Shown here: positions 1-6,874 of the stretch, piece after piece
Layout of the letters: every line of letters starts with the position of its first letter
Numbering within the stretch: position 1 is the first letter of the stretch
Source of the DNA: JBMTVN01 sp046047235
GTDB taxonomy: Bacteria > Verrucomicrobiota > Verrucomicrobiia > Limisphaerales > JAHDYP01
NCBI GenBank assembly: GCA_046047235.1
Contig: JBJOII010000070.1
Location: forward strand, 1 to 22,749
DNA length: 22,749 nucleotides
Direction: 5' to 3'
The notes under the pieces: generated by a model
Seen by the model: the letters and a program-made list of their open reading frames with translations, nothing else
What the model was told of the DNA's origin: nothing
The model's database searches: none
Program-made: the position numbers and the translations under genes

Positions 1-1
1 C

Positions 2-40
2 CCCCCAGCCAAACGCGACGAGCTCGAAGATCTGCTCTAG
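2..40 (+). CDS. C-terminal end of an unidentified protein (truncated by window edge)
   Basis: Reading from base 2 gives Pro-Pro-Ala-Lys-Arg-Asp-Glu-Leu-Glu-Asp-Leu-Leu and then TAG at 38-40. The charged, leucine-ended tail looks like a normal soluble protein C-terminus, and no other gene is available to fill this edge. Only 12 residues are visible, so neither family nor function can be given. The other plus frames stay open longer here but read like translated spacer. Confidence 0.4.
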   Translation, partial: PPAKRDELEDLL

Positions 41-123
41 CCAACGCTCGCAGCTCTCCCCAAGCCAGGACCAGCCCTCACGCAAACCTCAAAACATCAA
101 CCCCGCCGCAGCGCCCCATAAAC

Positions 124-159
124 AAAAGACCGGCAGGAGGTTCCTCCTGCCGGTCAAAA
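124..159 (-). terminator. Rho-independent terminator of the PEP-CTERM-type gene
   Basis: A perfect 13-bp inverted repeat (128-140 with 143-155, 2-base centre) starts 32 bases past the stop codon of the minus-strand gene 187-852. Read on the minus strand, the GC-rich stem is followed by TTTTG and more T, the classic intrinsic terminator form. On the plus strand the stem is followed by A residues, so it should act on minus-strand transcripts only. Confidence 0.85.
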
Positions 160-186
160 GTTGGATTTGAGATTCCAGTAAGCGCC

Positions 187-852
187 TCAGAACTTGCGGC
201 GCACAGCGGCCAGACCCAGCAGGCCAAGCCCCAGCATCGCCACCGTCATGCCACCGTCAGGAATCTGAACGGTCACATAAACCAGCATGTCCTGAGCCTT
301 CACACCATCAGCGCGCGTCACGTTCATGACCTTCACATCGCCACCAGCGTAATCAGCCATCGCCGGAGAGCTCCATTCAGACCCGAACTGGCTTTCCAGC
401 ACAGAGCTGAAAGCACTGCCGGAACCAAGCGTCGCCACTTCGTTCTCCAAATACCAGATCATGTTCTGGAGAGCATTGGCAAACGCCGCAGTGCCGTAGG
501 TCACCCCAGTCCCCGTCAGCGTCCCCAGCGCAAATTGCTCATACAAATAAGCGGTGCCCTGAGAAATCGTGTCTACCGGATCGTTGTCGGTCTGGTTGCT
601 GAACGCCACGTTGTACATCGTGCCCGTGCTCGTGTGAACGTCCTTCTCCAAACAGAACGAACCAAACCAGGTGCCGTCCGTGGACTTGCCCATGGTGTAG
701 CTCGCCAAAACGTCCTCAAAGCTGCCGGCAGGATTCACCGTGTAAGCGCCGCCTACACCCGCTTTGAAGCCACCAAACTGAGCTTGGTAGGCGTTCGCAG
801 AGGTCAAAGCCAAGGCCCCGCCCAGAACTGCTAGTGCTAAATACTTTTTCAT
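187..852 (-). CDS. VPDSG/PEP-CTERM-type sorted surface protein
   Basis: The 221-residue protein begins with a clear Sec signal peptide (MKKY, hydrophobic stretch, Ala-Asn-Ala at 19-21 before Tyr22). It ends in a tripartite sorting tail: Ile-Pro-Asp-Gly-Gly, a hydrophobic Leu/Gly/Ala helix and terminal Arg-Arg-Lys-Phe. This matches the VPDSG branch of PEP-CTERM signals known from Verrucomicrobia, which an exosortase cleaves. The ectodomain has the Phe-Cys-x-Glu and Leu-Gln-x-x-Ile-Trp-Tyr-Leu-Glu motifs that I recall from many PEP-CTERM proteins; its function is unknown. Two in-frame ATGs lie further upstream (879 and 942). I chose 852 because it opens a canonical signal peptide, has an AGAGA ribosome site at proper spacing, and because the ribosome site for 879 would lie outside a transcript from the sigma-54 promoter at 902-917. 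Base composition is less skewed than in neighbouring genes. Confidence 0.85.
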   Translation of the reverse strand: MKKYLALAVLGGALALTSANAYQAQFGGFKAGVGGAYTVNPAGSFEDVLASYTMGKSTDGTWFGSFCLEKDVHTSTGTMYNVAFSNQTDNDPVDTISQGTAYLYEQFALGTLTGTGVTYGTAAFANALQNMIWYLENEVATLGSGSAFSSVLESQFGSEWSSPAMADYAGGDVKVMNVTRADGVKAQDMLVYVTVQIPDGGMTVAMLGLGLLGLAAVRRKF

Positions 853-901
853 ATACATCTCTTTAGGTTGAACCGTCATCTCAAACCAACTCCTTTCCCT
901 G

Positions 902-917
902 AGCTGCTTCCATGCCA
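902..917 (-). promoter_or_regulatory. Candidate sigma-54 (RpoN) -24/-12 promoter
   Basis: The minus strand reads TGGCATGGAAGCAGCT. The invariant GG (916-915) and GC (904-903) are separated by exactly ten bases, and the -24 box TGGCATG is one transition from the consensus TGGCACG. The -12 box CAGCT is weaker than TTGCT. The predicted transcript start is near 891, giving a 39-base leader before the ATG at 852. This is a match by eye, not by matrix scoring. Confidence 0.6.
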
Positions 918-1018
918 AGACCACGCAAACCGACCACATCAAGCCGCAACCTACTCATTACCAACTTGTTAAACTCACCCCGCGACCAAACACCCGCAAC
1001 CACCCTGTCACCAGTTTC

Positions 1019-1035
1019 TGTAAAGTCTGCCGACA
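1019..1035 (+). promoter_or_regulatory. Upstream repeat 1, candidate enhancer-protein binding site
   Basis: TGTAAAGTCTGCCGACA is a 17-base element with TGT/ACA ends that matches the element at 1141-1157 at 16 of 17 positions; both are followed three bases later by CTTA. Its centre is about 136 bases upstream of the predicted sigma-54 start, a normal distance for a bacterial enhancer-binding protein. By analogy with PEP-CTERM systems the ligand could be a PrsR-type regulator; that is inference. Confidence 0.6.
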
Positions 1036-1089
1036 CCCTTAGCCCCCCAGCGGTCCCACGGAGTAATTCTCAAGATTTGGAACCCTCTG

Positions 1090-1102
1090 TATCAAGCACT
1101 TA
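1090..1102 (+). promoter_or_regulatory. Candidate IHF/HU-type DNA-bending site
   Basis: TATCAAGCACTTA matches the IHF consensus WATCAANNNNTTR at every position. It lies in the most A+T-rich part of the region, between the two 17-bp repeats and upstream of the -24/-12 promoter, where bending proteins often help loop an enhancer onto sigma-54 polymerase. The consensus comes from Proteobacteria; whether this organism's IHF/HU relatives share it is unknown. Confidence 0.45.
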
Positions 1103-1140
1103 CAAAAGGAATGCGACATTTATCTTACGTTTAAGAAAAG

Positions 1141-1157
1141 TGTAAAGTCTCCCGACA
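1141..1157 (+). promoter_or_regulatory. Upstream repeat 2, candidate enhancer-protein binding site
   Basis: TGTAAAGTCTCCCGACA differs from the element at 1019-1035 by one base (C for G at position 11). It begins 122 bp further from the promoter, its centre about 258 bases from the predicted start site. Direct repetition of a 17-base word in non-coding DNA is unlikely by chance and points to two binding sites for one regulator. Confidence 0.6.
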
Positions 1158-1329
1158 GGCTTACAGATTCCAAAGCCACCTCCGCAAGTCACCACAAAAA
1201 GCCCAATCCATTCAGCTTCAACGTGTTATTGAGAGAAGAGAGATTCTAGGCCTGACCCGGAGTCACCGTAAAAAAAACCTCAGAGTTCTCCACACAACGG
1301 GCGACGAAACTACCCCAACCAGAGGTTGC

Positions 1330-1357
1330 CCCCCCTCCGCATCAAGAGTGAGGGGGG
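1330..1357 (-). terminator. GC-rich stem-loop after the TPR lipoprotein gene
   Basis: CCCCCCTC (1330-1337) pairs with GAGGGGGG (1350-1357) around a 12-base loop, 15 bases past the TAA of the minus-strand TPR gene. No T run follows on the minus strand, so it is not a textbook intrinsic terminator. It may protect the 3' end or act with Rho. I call it a terminator on position only. Confidence 0.4.
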
Positions 1358-1372
1358 ACACAAACAAAGAGC

Positions 1373-4300
1373 TTAGCGCTCAGCCAAGTCCGCCAACGCC
1401 TTCTGGATCTCAGCATCCTGCGGCAACCCCTTCGCAGCCTCCTCCAGCAATTGCTTGGCATACCGCGCATCACCCCGCCGCATGGAAACCAAACCCAAAG
1501 ACTTCGCCAGCTCAGGATCATTGGGCTGCGCCTGACGCGCCTTCACCCCCATCTCATAAGCCTTGGCATCATCCTTCAACGGACCCGCATACAACAACGC
1601 CAGCTCACGAACCGCCGGCGAAAAAGTCGGCAGCTGGGCAAGCACCTCTTCATACACCTTGCTTGACTCCATAACCTGCCCCTTCTGCGTCTTCACCCCC
1701 GCCATCGCCATCCGAGCCGGCACCCACTCAGGTGACCTCTGCAGGATCATGTTCAAAGCTGCCTCACCCTTCGCCGCTGCCTCGGCAGGATTGCGATAGG
1801 CCTGAATACACCAATCCAGTTCCTTCGCCCGATTGAGCACCGACTCAGCAGGAGCCGCGGCAACCACCTTCTGGGCCAACTTCTGCGCATCATCCACCCG
1901 CCCCGCCAGAAAGGTCGCCTCCGCCAAATCCATTTCAATATCCGCCCGCCCCCCAGACCGACTTGACGCCTGTTGCAAAAGCGACAAAGCCAGCACCACG
2001 TCCCGGGCCTGCAGCGCAATCTTCCCACCTCCCCAGGCAATCTCGCTATCGTTGGGAGCCGCATCCCGCGCCCGACGCACCAGCTGCAGTGCTGCATCAC
2101 GTTCCCCTTCCCTGAACTTCAACCCGGCCTGAGTCACCAAGGCATGCGGTAGATTCGGATTCACCTTCAGCAACTGCGCCAGAGACTTCTGCGCCCCGGC
2201 CAGATCACCGCCAGCCACCTGCAAGTCCGCCAACCGAACCAACGCCAGAACGTCGTTCGGCTCCTGCTTCACCTGATCCTCCAACCGACGCTTCGCGTCA
2301 GCCCCGGACCCCATGTCCGCCAATAACGCCAGCCGACGCTCCGCCTCAGCCTTGCCCACAAAATCTGCGCCCGACTGCAAAGCCTTCTCCAACGCAGCAC
2401 GTGCCGCCCCCTCCTCCGCCATCATGTATTGCACCATCCCCAAATGATACTGCACCTCAGGTTGATCCGGACGCTTCTGGGCCGACTCCGCCAACAAGCG
2501 CAGCGCCTCAGGATACTCGCCCCGCTTGAAATGCACCCAACCCAACGTGTCAGCCGCCTCCGCCGAATCCGGAAGCAGCGCCCGAACCCGCTGGGCCAGT
2601 TTCCAGGCCTTGTCGTAATCAGGGAGCTGCTCGCTGTGGATGTACGCCAGATTGTTCAGGGCAGCACTAAAATCCGGACTGATCGTCAACAAAGTCTCAT
2701 ACGTGTCGCGCGCCTTCTCAAATTGCCCCAGCTCCGTCAGCAAAATCGCCTTGAGCATAAGCCCCTGCACGTTGCTCGGATTCGCCGCCAAGGAAGCCTC
2801 CACCTGATCCAGAGCAGGCTGCAGCCGCTTGTCCTCCCGATACAGGTTCGCCAACATCAAATACGCCCCGGTCACACCACTGTCCTGCCGGATCACTTCC
2901 TTCAAACTCGCTTCAGCCCCGACATAATTCGTCATGGCAAGCTGCACCCGCGCCAGCAACAACCGCCCCGCCACCAAATCCGGCGCCTGCTCCACCAACC
3001 CCTCCGCACGAGTCTCAGCCGCCCCCAAATTGCCCGCCTCCACGTCCAACTCCACTAACTGCGCCACCGCCGCCCGAAACTGCGGATCCACCTGCAACGC
3101 CGCCTCCATCAACGCCCTCGCCTCCAGTGACTTCCCCTGGGTGCGATAGGTCATCCCCTGCAAAAACGGACCCCGCGCATCCTCCGGGTTAGCCGTCGCA
3201 AACTCCCGAAATATACCCAGCGCACGATCATACTGCCTCCTCGACGCATACGCATCCGCCTGCATTAAACGCAAATCCCAGTTGTTCGTCTGAACTGAGA
3301 TCGACCGCTCCAGCGCCGCGATGGCCTGATCTGCCCGATTCTGCTGCAGATTCAACCGCGCCAACAACATCACCGCCTCCGTATAAGCCGGATAAGCCGT
3401 AGTCAGCTTCTCCAAGGTCGCAATCGCACCGTTGGGCTCCCTGTTCGCCAATTGGGCCTGCGCCAGTTGATAAGCATAGCTCGGAACCCGCCCAAACAAC
3501 TCTCCCAGCCGCACCAGCTCGTCCACGGCCTTCGCTGCCTCCCCCTGCTGTAACCGAATCTGACTCCGCAATAAGGCCGCATCCAAATGCAGCGGATAAC
3601 GCTCCAACAACCGGCTGCAATACCCCAACGCCTCGTCCAGCTTCTGCTCGCTGAAGGCCAACCGCGCCTGCGAAAGCATCACGGGCAAGTAATCCGGCAC
3701 CTTCTCCGCCAGTTCAGCCAATAACTTCCGCCCCTCCTCCACCTGCCCCTGCCGCAACTTGAATTCCGCATACCGAACCCGCCGTATCGACCGCAACGGC
3801 GACAACTCAGCCGCCCTCTTCAACTCCCGCTCAGCCTCGACCAGATTCGATTTCGATTCGTACAAGCCCGCCTGCAAAAAATGCGCCGGCGCAGATTGCG
3901 CATCCAACTCCAGCGCACGGCTCACCGCAGCCTGCGCCACATCCATCTCGCCTGCCCGCTGCGCCAGCAAAGCCTCAGCCGCATGGTGAATCGCCGCCCC
4001 AGGAGCTTTCGCCGCATAGGTCTTCAACCGTGAACGCCGCTCCTGTAATTCCACCTCGCCCCGAACCGGAGCCTCCGCCAATAACAACGCCGCATGCTCC
4101 TGGGCAGGATCCAAATCCAGCGCCGACCACGCCTGAACCACGCTGTTCGACAAATCACCCCCAGCCAAATAAATCTGCGCCACCCGCCCCTTCAGCTCAG
4201 CATTGTCGGGATCCAACTGCGCCGCCTTCAATAAAATCGGCGCCGCCTGAAAAATCGCTCCCTGATCCTGTAAAATCATCCCCAACCGGCTCACCATCTC

Positions 4301-4495
4301 AGGCTCCTCACCCACCAACCTCCCCAAATTCAAATACTCCAGCCGCGCCCGCTCATAATCCCCCGCCTCAAAATACTCCCGCGCCTTCTTCCTGAAAGCA
4401 TCAGCCTGCTTCTCCTTCGAACATCCCACCAGCCCCAGCAGCAACACCACACCACCCGCCAAAACCATCGACTGAATTTTACTTAACAAACGCAT
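1373..4495 (-). CDS. Large TPR-repeat lipoprotein, PrsT-like
   Basis: The 1040-residue protein starts with a lipoprotein signal peptide with lipobox Leu-Val-Gly-Cys (Cys25). From about residue 30 to the end it consists of tandem 34-residue TPR units, seen as repeated Ala-x-x-x-Tyr/Leu and Pro-x-x-Ala spacing. TPR solenoids bind proteins; a lipid-anchored one works in the cell envelope. PEP-CTERM systems of Proteobacteria carry a similar giant TPR lipoprotein, PrsT, of roughly 900 residues, and this gene sits next to a PEP-CTERM-type gene, so a part in sorted-protein or exopolysaccharide export is plausible but not shown. The frame stays open upstream to 4705, but that part reads as acidic antisense shadow. 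ATG 4495 follows AGAGGA at five bases, better spaced than the adjacent ATG 4498. A general TPR scaffold unrelated to exosortase is the alternative. Confidence 0.85.
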   Translation of the reverse strand: MRLLSKIQSMVLAGGVVLLLGLVGCSKEKQADAFRKKAREYFEAGDYERARLEYLNLGRLVGEEPEMVSRLGMILQDQGAIFQAAPILLKAAQLDPDNAELKGRVAQIYLAGGDLSNSVVQAWSALDLDPAQEHAALLLAEAPVRGEVELQERRSRLKTYAAKAPGAAIHHAAEALLAQRAGEMDVAQAAVSRALELDAQSAPAHFLQAGLYESKSNLVEAERELKRAAELSPLRSIRRVRYAEFKLRQGQVEEGRKLLAELAEKVPDYLPVMLSQARLAFSEQKLDEALGYCSRLLERYPLHLDAALLRSQIRLQQGEAAKAVDELVRLGELFGRVPSYAYQLAQAQLANREPNGAIATLEKLTTAYPAYTEAVMLLARLNLQQNRADQAIAALERSISVQTNNWDLRLMQADAYASRRQYDRALGIFREFATANPEDARGPFLQGMTYRTQGKSLEARALMEAALQVDPQFRAAVAQLVELDVEAGNLGAAETRAEGLVEQAPDLVAGRLLLARVQLAMTNYVGAEASLKEVIRQDSGVTGAYLMLANLYREDKRLQPALDQVEASLAANPSNVQGLMLKAILLTELGQFEKARDTYETLLTISPDFSAALNNLAYIHSEQLPDYDKAWKLAQRVRALLPDSAEAADTLGWVHFKRGEYPEALRLLAESAQKRPDQPEVQYHLGMVQYMMAEEGAARAALEKALQSGADFVGKAEAERRLALLADMGSGADAKRRLEDQVKQEPNDVLALVRLADLQVAGGDLAGAQKSLAQLLKVNPNLPHALVTQAGLKFREGERDAALQLVRRARDAAPNDSEIAWGGGKIALQARDVVLALSLLQQASSRSGGRADIEMDLAEATFLAGRVDDAQKLAQKVVAAAPAESVLNRAKELDWCIQAYRNPAEAAAKGEAALNMILQRSPEWVPARMAMAGVKTQKGQVMESSKVYEEVLAQLPTFSPAVRELALLYAGPLKDDAKAYEMGVKARQAQPNDPELAKSLGLVSMRRGDARYAKQLLEEAAKGLPQDAEIQKALADLAER

Positions 4496-4636
4496 CATCT
4501 TCCTCTCGCTAAATTCACCACGGACCATGGAGCTCCCAGCCCCAAGTTCCAAGCCCAATCCAAATTCCAGCACCTCCCCGGCAACACCCCCACCACCAAC
4601 CTTGTGCCCCAACTGCAGATACGCTTGACTACCGCC

Positions 4637-6859
4637 ATGCCACACCACCGCAGCCAACTCCTCCTCGCTCTCCTCCTCCTCCCCCACACCCTCCTCCACG
4701 CCCAACTCCTAACCACCCCCAACCAGCTCCCCCCTCACCCGGAACCCGCCCAAACCGATTGGCTCATCTCCCCGACAACCCGGACGTCCGGCGTCTTCCA
4801 AGGCACCTCCCCCAATACGCTCTCCCTCAACAACGGCCTCATCCAACGCAATTTCCTCCTCACCCCCAACGCCGCAACGATCGCCATCGATCAGTTAACC
4901 ACCAGCGAAAGCCTCCTCCGCTCAGTCCGCCCCGAAGCCGAAATCACACTCAACGGACAGACCTACCCCATCGGAGGCCTCACCGGACAACCCGCCCAGA
5001 ATTACCTCCTCCCCGAATGGCTACCCACGCTCACCCCCCATACCAACGCCTTCCAGTTCGTCGGGTTCCGCACCAACTCCATCCAACCCCGCCTCCAATG
5101 GAAACCCCGCACCCAATGGATCTCCCAACCCACAACCTGGCCTCCCCCAGGCCTCGAACTCACCCTCGTCTTCCAGGCTCCCCCACACGCCAAAGACCTC
5201 CATGGAGTCTCGGTCGAAATCCACCACGCCATCTATGACCATCTCCCTCTCCTCTCCAAATGGTTCACCATCAAAAACCACTCCGGCCTCCCCATCACAA
5301 TCAATACCTTCAAAAGCGAAATCCTCGCCTGCGTCGAAGCCTCCAGTGAAGTCGAGGAAATGCTCTACCCCAAACTCCCCAATATCCACGTCGAAACCGA
5401 CTTCACCACCTGCGCCATGACTGGCAGCTCCGCCCAACGCCAAACCATCCAATGGCTCCCCGACCCCACCTACACCTCCCAGGTCAATTACCGCCTCCAA
5501 ACCCCCTGCCTCCTCGAATGCGCACCCCCACTCGGCCCGGAATATACCCTGGAAAACACCGCCTCCTTCACCTCCCTCCGCACCTGGATCCTGTTCCACG
5601 ATAGCACCGACCAAATCCGCCAATCCCTCGCCCTGTCCCGCATGTACCGCACCATCACACCCTGGACCACCGAAAACCCCCTCATCTTCCACGTCCGCTC
5701 CGCACAACCCGATGACGTCCGCTTCGCCATCGACCAAGCCGCTGACGTCGGCTTCGAACTCGTCATCCTCACCTTCGGCAGCGGCTTCAATATGGAGAAT
5801 GAAGACCCGAATTACCTCGCCCAAATCCGCCAGCTCGCCGACTACGCCCACGAACATAACATCGCCTTCGGCGGCTACTCCCTGCTCGCCAGCCGCTCCA
5901 TCAATCCCGAAAACGACGTCGTTAACCCCGAAACCGGCCAACCCGGCGGCTTCGCCACCTTCGGCAACAGCCCCTGCCTCGAAAGCTCCTGGGGGCAGGA
6001 TTATTTCCGTAAACTCTATAAGTTCTTCGAGTCCACCGGCTGCGATGTCCTCGAACATGACGGCTCCTACCCCGGCGACGCCTGTGCCTCCACCAACCAC
6101 CCGGGCCACTCTGGATATCCCGACTCACGCTGGAACCAATGGCAGACTATCTCCTCCTTCTACCAATGGTGCCGCAGCCAGGGCATCTATCTCAATGTCC
6201 CCGACTGGTACTTCACCCACGGCTCCAGTAAAACCGGCATGGGCTACCGCGAAACCAACTGGTCCCTCCCCCGATCCCAACAGGAAATCATCGAACGCCA
6301 AAATATCCTCGACGGCACCCGCTTTAAAACCCCCTCCATGGGCTGGATGTTCGTCCCGCTAACCGAATACCACGGCGGCGGTGCGGCCGCCACCATCGAA
6401 CCCCTCGCAGAACACCTCGACCACTATGAACGCCGCCTCGCCAACCTCCTCGGCGCCGGCGTCCAAGCCTGCTTCCGCGGCCCACGCCTCTACGATACCG
6501 ATACCACCCGCAACATGGTCGCCCGCTGGGTGCAATTCTATAAAGACAACCGCGCCATCCTCGATAGCGACCTCATCCCCCTCCGCCGCGCCGATGGCCG
6601 CAACTGGGACGGATGGCTCCACGTCAACCCAAGCCTCGATACCCCCGCAATGGCCATGGTCTATAACCCACTCCACCAACCCATCCACCCCACCATCCGT
6701 ATCCCCCTCTACTATAGCGGACTCACCCAAACGGCCCAGGTGCGCATCGGCACCAACGACTGGACCACCATCAACCTCGACCCGCAGTCCCGCATCAGCC
6801 TGCCACTCCACATCCAAGCCCAAGGCCACCTCCCCATCTGGTTCAAACAAACACACTGA
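4637..6859 (+). CDS. Secreted glycoside hydrolase-like protein, alpha-galactosidase (GH36/melibiase) superfamily
   Basis: The 740-residue protein has a signal peptide (His-His-Arg, then a Leu-rich core, cleavage near Leu-His-Ala at about 20-22). An N-terminal beta-type domain with an Asn-Asn-Gly-Leu start and an Asn-Ala-Ala-Thr-Ile-Ala motif resembles the supersandwich domain of GH36-like enzymes. The middle reads like a TIM barrel: an Asp-Val-Arg-Phe-Ala strand, Gly-Cys-Asp-Val-Leu-Glu-His-Asp-Gly around 468-476 (Asp475 a candidate nucleophile), and Arg-Leu-Tyr-Asp-Thr-Asp around 617-622 near the expected acid/base. A short beta domain ends the protein. It probably cleaves a plant- or algal-type oligosaccharide outside the cytoplasm; substrate and exact family are unsure. 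ATG 4637 opens the signal peptide; an in-frame ATG at 4604 would add 11 unlikely residues. The MFS gene follows after 15 bases, so the two are probably co-transcribed. Confidence 0.65.
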   Translation: MPHHRSQLLLALLLLPHTLLHAQLLTTPNQLPPHPEPAQTDWLISPTTRTSGVFQGTSPNTLSLNNGLIQRNFLLTPNAATIAIDQLTTSESLLRSVRPEAEITLNGQTYPIGGLTGQPAQNYLLPEWLPTLTPHTNAFQFVGFRTNSIQPRLQWKPRTQWISQPTTWPPPGLELTLVFQAPPHAKDLHGVSVEIHHAIYDHLPLLSKWFTIKNHSGLPITINTFKSEILACVEASSEVEEMLYPKLPNIHVETDFTTCAMTGSSAQRQTIQWLPDPTYTSQVNYRLQTPCLLECAPPLGPEYTLENTASFTSLRTWILFHDSTDQIRQSLALSRMYRTITPWTTENPLIFHVRSAQPDDVRFAIDQAADVGFELVILTFGSGFNMENEDPNYLAQIRQLADYAHEHNIAFGGYSLLASRSINPENDVVNPETGQPGGFATFGNSPCLESSWGQDYFRKLYKFFESTGCDVLEHDGSYPGDACASTNHPGHSGYPDSRWNQWQTISSFYQWCRSQGIYLNVPDWYFTHGSSKTGMGYRETNWSLPRSQQEIIERQNILDGTRFKTPSMGWMFVPLTEYHGGGAAATIEPLAEHLDHYERRLANLLGAGVQACFRGPRLYDTDTTRNMVARWVQFYKDNRAILDSDLIPLRRADGRNWDGWLHVNPSLDTPAMAMVYNPLHQPIHPTIRIPLYYSGLTQTAQVRIGTNDWTTINLDPQSRISLPLHIQAQGHLPIWFKQTH

Positions 6860-6874
6860 ACCAGACCTGCCTCC

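Larger units (their letters stand above)
853..1372. other. 520-bp intergenic control region upstream of the PEP-CTERM-type gene
   Basis: No convincing gene lies here; the one open frame at 912-1145 has unnatural composition. From the minus-strand gene start outward it holds a sigma-54-type promoter (902-917), a 17-bp repeat (1019-1035), an A+T-rich stretch of about 1060-1145 with an IHF-type site (1090-1102), the second 17-bp repeat (1141-1157) and, next to the TPR gene's stop, a GC-rich stem-loop (1330-1357). I see nothing identifiable between about 1165 and 1329 apart from a run of eight A at 1271-1278. Confidence 0.7.

Noticed and set aside
1088..1104. Third TGT-N11-ACA element (TGTATCAAGCACTTACA) as another enhancer site
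   Set aside because: It shares only the ends with the two 17-bp repeats; the exact IHF-consensus match inside it is the better explanation.
912..1145. 77-codon plus-strand frame across the control region
   Set aside because: Composition is not protein-like, there is no ribosome site, and it covers the sigma-54 promoter, one repeat and the bend site, which explain the sequence better.
1253..1278. Short dyad TGAC/GTCA followed by eight A as a terminator
   Set aside because: The stem is only four base pairs, and the homopolymer is A on the plus strand and upstream of the stem on the minus strand, so it fits neither direction.
5021..6109. Antisense open frames of 362, 378 and 343 codons opposite the hydrolase, MFS and oxidoreductase genes
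   Set aside because: All mirror C-ended sense codons, have low-complexity acidic content, and lack signal, motif or plausible start context.
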